A stretch of 64,000 nt of DNA from Symsagittifera roscoffensis (GCF_963678635.1 NC_087069.1:21112827-21176826); one strand, 5' to 3'. Numbered from the stretch's first letter, positions 1 through 12,674 are shown. Translations and numbers: made by a program. Notes: a model not told the origin generated them from the letters alone.

Positions 1-697
1 GTTATTTCAGATTTTAAAAAAGTCTATTTTAGATCTTTTTCAGAAGTGAATTTTTTTTTAGTTCTTGGTTATTTCAGATCTGAAAAATCAATTATTCTGA
101 CTCATTTTTTGGCATTTTTTATATATTTGTACCTGACAGCTTCTGCTAGCGACTAACAGGTACTCCGCAAACTCTTCAATGGGAGACTGGCATAACATGT
201 TTCCCCAAGCGTGAGATAAACACTGGAAACGCATAAATAGCGCATGAAAATCGAAAGTTTGATGTTTTCAAGAGTTTTCGAAAAAATTTTATCACAGTTG
301 AACAAGAAATTTAGTTCGAAAAAAGAACAATTTGTGAAATTATTTGGAAGTTTTTTTTACCGCAAGTTAATCTAAACTTATTTGTGTATTGCAGAAACAT
401 CAAAAATATGTGTTCTCGAAATGCATAAATTATAATTTAACAAATTGTTTATCAGATCTAATTTCAGATCTGAAATTTTCTATTTCAGATCTGAAATTTT
501 CAAACTCTAAATCAGAAACTTCCGATAAGTTTTCTAGACTCTGCGCAAACAAACTAGATACAGTATCCTTATCGGTATTCAACTTGAAATTGAAAACGTG
601 CTTTTCTCAAATTGGGTTGATTTCAGACTATAAATGAAAAAGTATCTGGCTTTAAAATTCACCAGAATTAATATGGTGCAACTGGTTTTGTAAAATT
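1..697. other. AT-rich noncoding stretch
   Basis: No supported gene. The stretch is AT-rich with short palindromes centred on TTCAGATCTGAA (near 72-86 and 461-501). Short open frames here have low-complexity composition and no recognisable domain. Confidence 0.5.
461..501. repeat. Two-copy 21-bp palindromic tandem repeat
   Basis: ATTTCAGATCTGAAATTTTC occurs at 461-480 and again at 482-501, period 21. Each unit contains the perfect palindrome TTTCAGATCTGAAA. A related palindrome lies at 71-86. No function is inferred. Confidence 0.75.
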
Positions 698-1104
698 CGG
701 GCCCAAAAATTTGACCCAAAAACAATCAATTTTGGCTTTGTTTAGTCAATCAGAAAATACCCAAAACCTATTTGTTTATTTGCTAACAAAACATATCACT
801 GCAAGCTTCCTATTTAGCTCACCAAAAATATAGCCTGTTATAATCTTCTCAATTTTTATAAACATAACTATATTTGCTTGATAGCCAAAAAATGTCATTT
901 TTACTTTTTTTTAGATTGAAATTGTTTTTTAAACCCTTTGAGCGCACTTATGGAGATTACACCCTTTTAAAAATTTTAATAGGGCCACTTCAGAAGCCTA
1001 AAGTATTCAAATTTTGTCAGTAAATAAACTAGTACGTTTGGAGGTTTTTTTGATTGACTAAACAAAGCCAAAATGATAGTTTTTGGGGTAAATTTTTGGG
1101 CTCG
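698..1104. mobile_element. Foldback/MITE-like element with ~58-bp inverted ends
   Basis: The left arm (698-757) and the reverse complement of the right arm (1046-1104) align over about 58 bp at close to 90% by eye. They share the core TTGGCTTTGTTTAGTCAATC. The interior is AT-rich with no coding capacity. Length (~407 bp) and long terminal inverted repeats fit a non-autonomous DNA transposon. I see no clear target duplication, so the superfamily is open. Confidence 0.65.
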
Positions 1105-1294
1105 TGTTTTGCAATTCAAGTTTTATTTGTTTTTTTCCGGATGAATTAAATCAGCACTGCATATAAAAACCATATTCAAGAAACTAGATCAAATGCTATT
1201 ATTACGATGCAACTCAATTTTTTTTAATGTTAGAACTTTTTAAAGATTGTTGCAATTTTTGGTTTTAAAAAAGCTGACTTCACGTTGTTTTCAT

Positions 1295-1492
1295 GGCACT
1301 TTTTCCTCCCGACCCACTTGCTAAATTTTATAACTACAAAATTTGTAGACAATGTCCGATTGTTATGAAAATGGACAACAGATTACGGCACGGCAAATTA
1401 GTTTGGTGTCCATATTTAGTCTTGTAAAACTACTCGTTGCCTTCTACATTTGATAAATTTGATGCTCGTCTGAGGCAAGGGGGAAAAGAGTC
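1295..1492. mobile_element. Decayed hAT-like MITE of the GGCTCTTTT family
   Basis: The ends (GGCACTTTTTCC and GGGGAAAAGAGTC) and interior phrases such as GTCCGATTGTTATGAAAAT and GCTCGTCTGAGG match the outer MITE at 13873-14302. This copy is more diverged, showing the family is spread through the locus rather than confined to the duplication. Confidence 0.6.
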
Positions 1493-1957
1493 AATTTTAG
1501 GATATACAGCCCAAATCAACCTAAAATTATATTAAAATCAAGAAATTAAATTGCGATCAAAATTATGATACTTTTTTGGAATATAATACCTTAAACCCAT
1601 TAATTGTCCACAGTGAGACATTCCAAAGTGACATGTATTAAGTGACAAGGTATACTAAAAAGCATGTGCTTACGATCTTGTAGTTTATGGAACAATACCA
1701 AGAATACCTTTCCATCGAAAGAAAAAAGTTAGTCATACAATTCATATGTACGAGTAAAATTTTAATAAAATTTAATAAAGTTGGAGTTTGTACACTAAAC
1801 TTTATGATAAAATTACTATTTATTTTCTGTGTTGCTCCAGATGTAAGAAAAAAATACAACGAACACGAACTCTTAGTGTTTTTCTTCAAAAGTCGGAACA
1901 ATAACCAAATAATGAGCTCCTGTTTTCATCAATGACAAAATTTTCAATGTTTTGAAT
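1493..1957. other. No feature seen
   Basis: AT-rich DNA between the decayed MITE and the Gypsy-like LTR. Overlapping short frames on both strands (around 1638-1935) look like chance ORFs. Confidence 0.5.
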
Positions 1958-3530
1958 TGGTGATTTTAATGTAATACATGCTATTGTAACCTGAGGGTAT
2001 GATTGATTCGTCATTAGGTTAATTTGTACAGCAAACAAAGGTAAAGTTCAAAATAATTCAATCTTCGAAGATATCGTCCCTTCTATGCCAGAAAAAACAA
2101 ACTTTGACAAAACCGGCGAACCCCCCCCCCCCCCCCCCCCATTGAACTATGAAAGCTAAAAATGTGAAATTCAGAGGAGCAATACTAGAGATGATTTGAC
2201 CCGGGCACGCAAAATCCGGGACCCGTCAGACCTTTGGGGGGCAAGTGATAACGGTCCCCGGAAGTGTAAAGGGCGCTATCAGAACTCGGAACCTAGCGGC
2301 GGTATTGGGCTCAAATTCTAGTATGTTGTAGGCCTAATTGAGGAAAGCTTAAGTTTAGAATCCCAGACTCCTAGGATCCAAAAACACCCCATAAGTTGTT
2401 TCTCGGCCTCAAATGATCATAGAGAGCTGAAACTTGAAGGGATGAGAGGTAGTGGCAAGATACATCTTCTTATATAATTTGAACCAAATCCGGCCTTTGG
2501 ATCGGAAGTTAAAATCACTTGAACCGGAAATAGGTAATTTACGCGAAATGATGAACGGTGGCATAATGATTTTTTGCGGCAATGGCAATAAGATACGAAC
2601 CCCGAAAAAAAAACCTGTGAATGGAAACCCTCAGGCGAAAAAAATGATAATGGACCTTAGAAATGGTATAAATTGTGAACTATTGATGGGATATGGATAG
2701 AACTTGGTAGTTAGGACCCCCATGGGATTCTGAACCCAAATATGGAAGTTTGAACCCGGTTGACCTCCGAGTGACCTTAAGTTGACCTTTGGGCATTTTG
2801 ACCCCAAAATGCATGGAAAACCCCGAGATTATTACCGGAAAGTGGCGTATTCCCCAGCCCAACCCCTCGAAATGAGAATAGGCCACCTGCCAAAAATTGG
2901 GGGAAAACTTATAATGGGAACTAGAGCAGAAGCTGATAGAGATGTAGCTTTTACTTTGCAACTTTTAAATAGTAGAGTTAAATCAAAGTGGGTTTGGTAA
3001 ACCTTGTGTTCAATTTAGCTTGGCGAGTGATCTATTAATAGCAATAAAACTAAGCTGAAGAAAATTAATCCCAGAGGAAATTGATTGTAATAAGACAGTA
3101 GCATCAGAATTGGTCTTCTAAATAGTATGAACAGACGTTGAATATAGTTAGCTTCCGGGAGGTGAATTTTTGCTTTAATTTGACCCCTAATAGACTAACT
3201 ACGTTACCTTGATAGCTAAAAGATCCAGATTGAAATAGAGTACAGACCAAAATTTTAGGTGCTGGAAATGATGTAGCTACCCATGAAAAGGGCCTCCCAC
3301 TACCCTTGGGAGGTTGGAACGTTAACATGATCATTAAAAGAAAGACCTTGCAAGGGTTTTTTAGTGAAGATAGCATGGTTTGGAGGTTGATTTGAACTCG
3401 AGGGCTGAAGTCACTAAGGTCAGGAATTAGCTGATAAGAATCGTACGGCATTTGCCAAAGCGTGGCCAAATTGTGACACCTACCGCATACCTCGTATCTA
3501 ATAAGCGTGAGAGTATTGATAAAAGGAACC
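1958..3530 (+). repeat. 5' LTR of the Gypsy-like element
   Basis: Starts at TGGTGATT and shares with 7764-9385 long phrases such as GATATCGTCCCTTCTATGCC and TTCAGAGGAGC, ending at a shared GTATTGATAAAAGGAACC. It contains a C-tract of more than 20 bases near 2120-2141. Compared with the 3' copy it keeps an extra ~60 bp near its end. Several ORFs inside it are LTR-internal and not genes. Confidence 0.8.
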
Positions 3531-3819
3531 GAAGTTGGCAGGTGACAGAGTTGACAGGGGGAGGGATATAGCCTTAAACATGTGCGGACGGGTGATTTAA
3601 GCGGATATCAGGACTGATAGGGAAAGGTGTGATTTAACTAAAACTAAGTGCAAAGAAAGATAAAGAATTGGAGGGTACCGGAGAGCCTGTAAGAGTCAGA
3701 ACAGTTGTCAGCTACTATTAAGAGTAATCAGAGAAGAGAGCAATTGATACTGAGAGAGAGTATAGTTGGTTCACAGTTAGTTAGAGAGAACAAGGCGTAT
3801 TTGGATTTGGGACAATACG

Positions 3820-4860
3820 GCCAGATCGATTTCCTTCATGTATCTAACAGAGTTGGGTGGACTGTAGGAAACTTTTCTCGTGGGTTGCGGATGCCAACCG
3901 GTGGGAGCTGAACAAGCCAGGATGGTACTGCCCACGTGTTTGACAGGCTGGGCTCTAGACGAGTTCACGAGTATGCCGAATCACTTCAGGGAAGTAGTTG
4001 ATGGCTTCCCTGAGCTGACATTAGAGAGGATGCATGCCGAGCTTGATCAGCGGTTGATGCCATTCCAGAGTCAAGCTGCAGCCAGAGCTGAATTCAAAAG
4101 CCTTATGCAGGGCGACCAGGAAGCTCTTAGAGGTGAGTCAGATCGATTGGTGACGTGGCGAACGTAAGCATTGGTGTGCAAACGAGAGACTATATGAACT
4201 GTGAACAGTTCATAGATGGCATATTTGATGAACTGCAGGAGCTACTTTTCCGCGAGGAGTTTGAAAATTTCACGCAGGTAGTGGCTCGAGCCCAGTTTCT
4301 GGAACTCTCTAACAAAACTGCCAGAGCGAGGAGCAGGAGACAGCCAAACTATATTCAACACTTGCAGAGTGTACCTGACTTGATGTGTCGAGCAGCCAAA
4401 GACGGTGTAGATATCGGTGACGCGCAGAAGATACGGGCAGAACTGACAGGACTACGGGCGAGTACTGATCAGAGACTGGGTCAGATAGCGACGCAAATGC
4501 AAATGCAGGGCTCCCGGCAGAGTGAGTTGGCGAAACAGAACTCGAGGCACTACGAGTGTATGACAGGGATGCGGACGACCACCTGGATCAGGTGGCTTTG
4601 CAGATGCAGGTTTTGATGACAATGATCGGTAGGTTGGTTAATTCAGTAATTCCCGCCCCACACCCTGAAAATCTGCCGGGGCAGGACCCAACACAAAAAC
4701 CACTGGTTCGGACTCGACTGGGAATTGACCGGGCAACGCCATTTAGCTTGATTTGAATGCGGTCAGATTGGTCACTTTGCGAAGGAGTGTCCGACAAAAG
4801 CTTCGGTTCATTTAAGCTACCGAGTGCGGGGCAATGCGCGAGTTTAAAGAAGGCTTTGTC
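3820..4860 (+). pseudogene. Gypsy gag remnant (capsid region and broken zinc knuckle)
   Basis: Conceptual translation across at least two frames gives a retrotransposon gag-type helical region, visible in stretches such as MARVAR-like phrase VVARAQFLEL and EQFIDGIFDELQELL. It is followed near 4757-4795 by half a CCHC zinc knuckle (CGQIGHFAKEC). The first cysteine position is lost to a stop codon. In the intact family gag packages element RNA. Multiple frameshifts make it non-functional. It lies directly after the 5' LTR and leader, in the expected gag position. Confidence 0.65.
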
Positions 4861-5159
4861 CCGGTAGAGATTACAAGCATGGAGCGAGACGAGACGACGT
4901 ACGGTTCGTGTTGAGGGAGCCACAATGCGTTGCCGAAACGAGATGCTGACGAAGACAGTGATACGATGTTGGAACAGGAACAAGTTCTGCCGATTTTGGA
5001 ACGAAGACCTCGGGGCACAGAGGTTTCTCCCGGGCGAGAAACGAGAGAGCAACCTCGGGCACATGTCGAGCGAGTGGGAATTAGTCATGATGCTTGTATA
5101 GGTAGAACAAAGTCGGGGCCACAGATAGGTCAGTGGCTTAGATACGGAAGCCACGACTG

Positions 5160-5749
5160 ACCTCATTCGTACAGATGTAGCTCGAGATCTCTTAGACTCG
5201 TCTGAAATTCAGCCATATCGGGGCAGACTAGAGACAGCATATGGTCAGGAAATGAAGGTGGATGGATGCACCACCGCCTGTCTGAAACTGGGGGCCGTTG
5301 ACAAAGATCTTGATATGCTAATTGTTCCGAAACTGAAAGCAGAGACGGGAACGAAGGATGGTTTCAAAGTTCCCATACGTTATCTGACACCCATTGTATC
5401 CCCGAAGCGGATGCTCTCGAGCCTCGATGATCCAGGAGGGAAGAATGAAGGAGATGGCCATTCGAGTAACGAGAGGAGGAGGCAGCTGATAGCGAAGATA
5501 GCAGCTGCTGTCAAGCAATCCGATGATGTCCTATCCGATGAAGAGGTATGGATAGGTAGTTTTGACGATCACTCAGCGGGAGTGATTTGCTGCGAAAACA
5601 AGGACGATGACACAATTGGGGGTTGTCCCAAAGCGATCTCGTTAGAAGAGGCACTGCAAAAGTGCAGAACTATGAGTGTACCAGAAACAGTTGCAAGCGT
5701 CAACGAGACAGCGACGAACGAAGACGATGACAGCAAGTCGCTTCGATGA
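5160..5749 (+). pseudogene. Gypsy protease remnant
   Basis: The frame from about 5170 to 5749 contains a sequence resembling the C-terminal half of a retroviral-type aspartyl protease (the phrase MKVDGCTTACLKLG is typical of the beta-rich part). Acidic, low-complexity sequence follows. No catalytic D-T/S-G is seen in frame. The reading frame ends at 5749, where the reverse transcriptase should start; that domain is absent. Confidence 0.45.
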
Positions 5750-6199
5750 AAAAAGAACGCCAGGCGGAGTTGCGATATGCAGAAAGAAGATGAAGCGATT
5801 GCTCAAGTATTCTACTGGGCGGGACTAGGCGATGAGACGATCGATATGCCGTCACTAGAAACAAAGGAGCAGGCCATACAGTATGGACCTGAAACACTGG
5901 CTTCTGGTCAAGATAGGATGAGTAGAGCTTAAAAGATGAATTACTCTGCAAGAAGTGGTTTCAACGAGATGGCTCCAGATGGCGGAACGGAGGAAAATTC
6001 TGAGACAGTTTGATTTGATGGAGACTGGCGGATGACAGCTTGCAGCCGAGAAGAAGCTGGCAAGTTTGCGACGAAGATATTGGTGTTCGACGAAGATGTT
6101 GGTGGTGAGAACGGACATTGAAAGAAAAGTCCAGGGGTGCTTAAGCCGAGCAGTCCTGATGACAATGAAGACAAGCGGGCAGAGGGCCTGGCTACCTTT

Positions 6200-7352
6200 G
6201 ATACCAGGACGGTGGCAATCAATATTTTGGGACCAATGACAATGGCGACAACTACCAGAGCAAAACATGTGCTTGTAATGACGGATCTTTTGGTGGCAAA
6301 CTGATCCAAGAGATTTGCCGAGTTTTGGGTATTGACAAAACTCAGACTTCTCCTTATAATCCGAAGGGCAATGGACAGACGGACAGACACAACGCAAAGA
6401 TGGCCGATGTTATTTTAAAAAATTGCGCAGAGAGCCCAAGGACGTGGTGCACGACGTTGCCGTACTTGAACTTTGTGTACAACTCGACGATTAATCGAAA
6501 AATGGGAGCTACGCCGTGCATGGAGAGCAGTGCCAGTATCTAGTTGACTTGTTCTACGCAAAGCCCCATGATGAAACGTTGGCGAAAGATGGTTTTTCGG
6601 AATGGCTCGACGAGCAGTTTCGAGATGCACGCAACAGTTCGAGAGAAGTCCTAGGGATGGACCAACGTCGACAGAAGGATCAATATCGCAAGAAAAATCA
6701 TGACACGCCATAAGAAGCTGGCAAAAAAATCTGGGTGTGGGCAAAAGAGCGGGTCAAAGCGAAGAAGCTTTTCGATCTATGGGAAGGCCCATACGTTGTT
6801 ATTGCCAGGATGTCCGAAGTGAACTACAACGTGGCAAAGCAATCGAAACCGAATAAGGTGAAGTTTCTGAATTTTGTTATGTTGAAACGTTTTGTTGAGG
6901 AGACCCTGCGACCAGAGAAAACCATTGGAAGGAAGCGGCCGACACACAACCGGTCAGCTAATTTTTTTGATGATCCAGAGATGCACGTTGAAGGCGAGGC
7001 GTTTTGGGCAAACAACAGGGCGGGATTCAACCATGATCCAGGCCCAAAGCAAGAACCTGTGGGAAAAATTTCGCAAAGAAATCGAGTAGTGTTGGAGACA
7101 CCAGTTAATCCTCCTGGGCTAAACAAGGGCTTGCGACCACAGAGCGACTCGGTGGAGACATACAACGCAACGGAGATTGAAGCCAGAAGGGAAGAAGACC
7201 CCGAGAATTTTCCGAGCGAAGCTGAAGGTATTTCTCCGGGTGAGCCGGCGATAGTTGAACCTGTGATGGAAATTGGGACTACAGATGTATGTAGACCAGT
7301 TCGAGAAAGGCGGCCTCCAGTTAGGTTTGGGATAGACAAATTTGTGAGTTAA
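6200..7352 (+). pseudogene. Gypsy integrase remnant with C-terminal domain
   Basis: Around 6240-6290 a piece of the integrase core start is readable (VLVMTDL). At 6325-6543 comes the later core with SPYNPKGNGQTDRHN, where Gypsy integrases normally carry the third catalytic acidic residue (usually E; here the position reads D). The frame shifts, and 6735-7352 encodes the C-terminal part, including the GPY/F-like phrase LWEGPYVV, then a disordered tail. The HHCC finger and middle of the core are missing. Inactive. Confidence 0.7.
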
Positions 7353-7763
7353 AAGTGGTTTTTTGGAAACTTTGTCACCGAGATCATTGGTGCTTGTTTA
7401 ATATCTTGGTGAGATCCCACCTCAGAGTATTGCTGAACATTGCATTACTGTTGAGCATTAACTGCTTTTAAAAATGAGATTCGGTCGCACTTCGAGGAGT
7501 AAACTTGTTAGCAGTCAATTTCCGTAGTTAGAATTTCTGTAACAAATATTGCACACTAGTCGAATTTGATTACTCATAAGGGGACTGACTGAAGGGTCCG
7601 CATTTTTGTTTAAGGAAACGTAACTCGGAAATTAGGAAAAGTTATGATGAGATGAGGCAATAGATAGGCCTAATCTAGTTTGGTAGAAAGATGGTAAGTT
7701 CAGTAAGCTTGGTCATTAGCATTATTCGGGAAAACAAAAGACTAGAAGGGATGACTGTAGAAT

Positions 7764-9385
7764 TGGTGATTCTGCTGTATTACATGCATGTTATTGTGAC
7801 CTGAGCGTTAGCTTGATTCTTCAATTAGTTAAGTTGTACAGCAAACAAAGGTTAAAGTTCAAAATAAATTCAATCTTCGTAGATATCGTCCCTTCTATGC
7901 CAGAAAAAAAAATTTGACAAAATCTGCGAACATCCCCCCCCCCCAAAAAAATCGGAACTAAGAAATCTAATGATATGAAGTTCAGAGGAGCGATACTAGA
8001 GATGATTTGACCCGGGCATAATAAAACAGGACCCCTCAGACCCTTGGGGCAAGTGATATCGTTCCCCGGAAAGGTAAATGGCCCTATCAGAACTCGGAAA
8101 TTAGCGGCGGTTTTAGGCTCAAATTTTGTTTGATGTAGGCCTAGTTTAGGTTTAGAATCCCAGAGTCCTAGGATCCCTACTTCCGGTTTTATGCACTAAG
8201 TAAACAAACCCAACCCTAACTTCCGGAAGTCGTTTCTCGGCCTCCAATTATTATAGAGAGCTGAAACTTGGAGGGATGATAGGAAGTGGCAAGATACATC
8301 TTGTTTTTATAATTTGAACCAAATCCGGCGGTTGGGTTGGAAGTTAATAGCCATTGGAAAAACACCCCTTTGACCGAAAATAGGGAGTTTGCGCGAACTG
8401 ATGAACGATGGCATAATAATTTTTTTGCGGCAATGGACATAAGATACGAACCCCGAAAAAAGACCCCTTTTGAGTGAAAACCCTCAGGCGACTCCTTCCG
8501 GTCTTAAAAAACCTTTTGCGGAAAAAGTGATAATGGACCTTAGAAATGGTATAAAATGTGAACTATTAATGGGATAAGGATAGAACTTGGTAGTTAGGAC
8601 CCCCATGGGATTCTGAACCCAAATATGGAAGTTTGAACCCGGTTGACCTCTGAGTGACCTTAAGTTGTCTTTGGGCGTTTTGACCCCAAAACTGCATGGA
8701 AAACCACGATATTAACACCGGAAAGTGGTGTATTCCCCAGTCCAACCCCCTGGAAATGAAAATAAGACACCTTGCCAAAATTTGGGGGAAAACTTATTAA
8801 TGGGAACTAAAGAAGAAGCTGATAGAGATACAAAGCTTTTAAAGTAGTAGAGTAGTAGAGTTATTTCAAATCTTGGAGTAGTAGAGTTATTTCAATGTGG
8901 ACTTGGTAAACATTGGGATCAACTTAGCTTGGCGAGTGATCTGTTAATAGCAATTCAACTACACTAAAGAAAAGTAGTCCAAGAGGTAGTTGATAGTAAT
9001 AGGACCGTAGCATGAGAACTAGGTCTCCCAAAAAGTACAAACATACGGGGAATATACTTAGGCTCCCGGAGGTGACTTTTTGCTTTAATTCGACCCCTTA
9101 TAGAAGAACTACGTTACCCTGATAGCTAGAAGGTCGAGATTGGAATAGAGTACAGATCGAAAATTTAGATGCTTGAAATGAGGCAGCTACCCATGAAAAG
9201 GGCCTCCCCCTACCCTTGGGAGGTGGGAACGTTAACGGGATCATTAAATCAAAGACCATGTGAGGGTCAATTAGTAAAGATAGCATGGTTTGGAGGTTGA
9301 TTTGAACTCGAGGGCTGAAGTCACTGAGGTCAGGAGTTAGCTAATTAGAATCGTACGACGTTTGAGAGTATTGATAAAAGGAACC
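7764..9385 (+). repeat. 3' LTR of the Gypsy-like element
   Basis: Diverged direct copy of 1958-3530, starting TGGTGATT and ending GGAACC. The interval 7353-7763 before it holds the end of the element interior with no gene seen. A shared block of the 5' copy is deleted at about 9354-9363. Confidence 0.8.
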
Positions 9386-10672
9386 TTAGAGAGAACAATT
9401 TTTGATAGTTAGTCAGGTAATTGGTTCTCGGATTAAGAGACCAGTATATAGTTAGTTCTCATCAGATGTTCTCTAAAGAGGGAACAGTTTAGTGTTAGTG
9501 GAGTTAGTTGAAAGTTAATTGCAATCAAGCAATTGTGCTGATAAATCGCGGACCCTTTCCTTTTGATTTGATTATTAGATTATATCCTGGCCACTCAGAG
9601 CCTTTTGTAATTGAACATGTCAACATCTAAATTAATTTACCATTAGAAATTCTTGCGATTGTATTGAGTAGACAAGATAGCCGGAAGAGCAAAACACAGA
9701 AGTGGGCAAGCAACATAATACACTACAGAATAGTTGCCACCAAAATAACCCCTTCGTGATTGTAGATAGTAGTGAATCTCGGTTACCCCGCTGAATTCAC
9801 TGCCAAAGGGACGACTTTGCGGTGTCGTTATGAAAGAGAGAACGCAATTCTCCTAAATCTACACAATGAACGAAGACGCAAATTAATTAGTACAGAGGTA
9901 AATCAGATGAAAATTTTTCATCACCGATTTTCATCCAACGTTTCGAAGAATCTTTTTGTCAAAGTTTACTTAGTTGCATTAAGAAAAGCTTTTTTAACGC
10001 ATTTTTCTGAATATAATAGTATAGTAATAGCACAATGAAGGTGTTTGATAGAACTTCTGGCTAAATGTGACAAAGAGCATAAAAAATTCAGAACAAAACG
10101 TGAACTATAGAAAAATCTTGAACTGGTTTAAAGTGTAAGGTAACTTTGTTTGATATCTATAATTTTAACAGAGAGAAAAAAAATTGAGCAGCAAACACTG
10201 GTTGACGCGCACGTTACTCTTCTTGCCGAAATTTAGCGCACTGGATCGGAGCGAAGCGAACAAGCGGTGGCTAATTACCTCACAGCATTCAAGGTCAGAG
10301 TTATCACGACTGTAACCTACTAAACTAGCACCTGAGTTGAAATTGCTAACGAGATTGTAGGCAGGATCCCGTGTTTCCTTGATTTCAGTAGCACATACTT
10401 ACCGGTTCTAACTGTTCACGCAGTATCTATTTTTAACTTATAATTGATTAGGATACGAGCCAAATAATCAGTTCAATCTCAAAAGCTGCCAAACACCTAA
10501 CAGTTTATGGGTTAATACGAGCCAAATCAGCAGTTCTGTTTCAAATGGTGCCAAGCGGAATTCAAAGAGTAAAAATGAATAGATCAGGTGTGACCAAGAA
10601 GCCCAAGTGAAAGAAACCGATGGATTAAAAGAAAGTCATGAGATGGTATAGTGTTTCCGGTGCTAATTTGAA
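9386..10672. other. No supported gene; weak repeats
   Basis: The ORF at 9772-10038 (88 codons, plus) has no recognisable domain and is probably chance. A degenerate two-copy repeat beginning ATACGAGCCAAAT lies near 10453 and 10516. Nothing else is supported. Confidence 0.4.
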
Positions 10673-10888
10673 GGAATCTACTTAACAATTGCCCCCTGTC
10701 AAGAAACGGGGGGGGGGGGGGGGGGGGGGGCAATTGTTTAGTAGATTAAATTGTCGAATTTTCGGCCAATAAGATTGCAGCAAAAATCGAACTTTAAATG
10801 CAACGCTCCGGTGATAATTTACTGCTTTTATTTATAGGGGTGGAATTCTTAACTAGATACCAAAGGGAGGGGATTGTTAAGTAGATCC
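10673..10888. mobile_element. Small MITE with long G-tract
   Basis: Terminal inverted repeats GGAATCTACTTAACAAT and its near-complement ATTGTTAAGTAGATCC bound a 216-bp unit. It contains a run of about 22 G. ATTTGA occurs just outside both ends (left as ATTTGAA, right as ATTTGAT), a possible short target duplication. No coding capacity. The superfamily is not assigned. Confidence 0.6.
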
Positions 10889-10983
10889 ATTTGATGCTCT
10901 GATATAGTTCAAGAGGATTCGATTAGATTATCAAAAAACTGAAGACTACATTTTGAAATAACTTAGCTAAATAGCTTTCGCGG

Positions 10984-11530
10984 ATGTGCAGTTCACTGAT
11001 TGTTCCGACTTTCGTAACGAAAGTAACTGAAAATTTGTTCTCGGGGTGGGTTTCTTTTCTTCAGACAAATTTCGACGTTTTAACTAAGAAATTTTGGCGG
11101 ATTTTTTTTATATCAGCCGAAAGTATCCTTGTCCTGAGCTCAATTTTTAAAAGAAGTTTTACTTGTGATGATTTTTCAGCAAGTTACGAGTGTTCAAAGA
11201 TTGCCAATATCGTCAAATTGGGACAATTAACGCGCGATATATTTCGCGATTTTAATGCGTAACCGGAGATTTAATCCCTCACAGAAGTCGTTCCAAATTG
11301 GTTGAAACAGGCTATTTGCCATAATTTCTACGTTACTAGGAGCGAGCGAAATCTGTCACTTTGTACTTTATATGGCGCGTGGGGGGATAATTTAATTTAA
11401 GACTCGAAGTTTTTGAATTTTTTTCTTCGAAAAATTTATCTTTTTCAAAAGCGAACACTGCTTCATAGACTTTAAAAGACAGTCGGAACGTTGAAGGCTT
11501 TGCCTTAGTACGAGCAGTCTTGCTTGTTAT
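10984..11530 (-). repeat. Dispersed repeat R, inverted diverged copy
   Basis: Read on the minus strand this matches the forward copies at 31335-32769 and 38943-40063. Examples are the block with CGCGTTAATTGTCCCAA, the block with CCAATTTGGAACAA and the stretch beside GAGCAGTCTTG. No coding domain is evident in any copy, so the element class is unknown. Confidence 0.55.
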
Positions 11531-12674
11531 AAAAACAAATATTAGAAAGTTTTTTGAGAGGTGATTTAAAAGGTACCAGGCCTGTTGGGTGACTCCACTG
11601 TCGAAGAATTCTTGTAGCTTAATAAATTGAAAACAAAAAGACAACGCCTGGTCCAATTAGAAACGAAAAACAAATAAAAGTGAACGATTTTACCAACCAT
11701 TAATTTAAAGAAAATTTTATCATTATGAATAAAAAAAATTTCAAACAATCACGAGAAATGGGTTATTAAATGGGAGAAATGGGAAATGTATTACCAGAAA
11801 GACAATTCTTTTTTGAAAAGAGCTTTATAATTGATCTTTTTTGTTGCTAATTTGTGCATGTACAGTTTCATAAACTTTTTAGATATTGACGATTCTAATG
11901 ACAAAACTTCATTTTCTACTACTTTCAAGTGAACAAAATTCTACCCCTTTTTTTTGTATGCGTTAACTCGAAGCGTTTTACTTCATCAGCGTTTTACTAT
12001 AACTTCCATTTAGCAGGAGTATGTTTTGTACAACTAGTTTTCTGTTTGCTTAATAATTTAGAGCATGTTAAGAACATTGGAAACAATCTTTGATTTGAAC
12101 GCTATTGAAAAGAAACAAGCTTGGCATTAATTTGCTGGAGTCTATTTTTCTTTCTTTCAAGTTGCAATTTAAAGATTTAAGTGTTTGTTAGATTTACACC
12201 TAAACATTTCTTTTGGTCAACGTTTCCAATTAATTTCTCTGATCCTTAACTTGGTTTCTGTAATCTTTCTTCTGAATTATTTCGTTTCTCAAATAAAAAA
12301 GTAGCATACTTCTCGTTGGGGACTGATCGTTTGACAGACCAAACTTAAGCATAAAAGATGAAAAATGAATCTTTTAGCAGACCAACTTAGAAAGATAGAT
12401 GATTGATTCACAGTCTCAAAAAGACGCTCAGTCTGGGGCCAAGCCTACCCAATAAGGACAATCATCTAGCAATTTGCCAACAAAATTATTAAATTCAAAA
12501 ACACAACAGTCTAAATTAGCGGCAAATCAAAGGTTTACTCGCACAATAACACTCGTGTTGAATTGAAGCGCAGCGAAGCAAGCGGTCGCTACTCGCCAAT
12601 GCCGCGTTTGAAGTTAGTTATCTGACTTTATAATTGCTCTGATTCTGCTAAAAGTTAGATCTGCTGCAAACCGT
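11531..12674. other. No gene seen; donor of a transposed fragment
   Basis: AT-rich DNA. The block 12227-12287 reappears at about 16309-16368 at the junction of the segmental duplication. Overlapping minus-strand ORFs near 11336-11748 have no domain. Confidence 0.45.

Larger units (their letters stand above)
1958..9385 (+). mobile_element. Defective Gypsy-like LTR retrotransposon with long LTRs
   Basis: Two direct repeats of about 1.6 kb (1958-3530 and 7764-9385) flank a 4.2 kb interior. The interior carries remnants of gag, protease and integrase in that order on the plus strand. Reverse transcriptase and RNase H, normally between protease and integrase, are missing: the interval 5750-6200 is far too short for them. 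Frames are broken many times and the LTRs differ by many substitutions and indels, so this is an old, inactive copy. A TGG-initial stretch at 3536, just after the 5' LTR, may be the primer-binding site but was not matched to a tRNA. Confidence 0.8.

Noticed and set aside
3104-3469. 121-codon minus-strand ORF
   Set aside because: It lies wholly inside the 5' LTR, and its counterpart in the 3' LTR is broken.
4588-5166. 192-codon minus-strand ORF
   Set aside because: Antisense to gag/protease remnants, with no domain and a composition like a shadow frame.
9772-10038. 88-codon plus-strand ORF as a host gene
   Set aside because: No recognisable domain, signal or repeat support. Length is within chance for the region.
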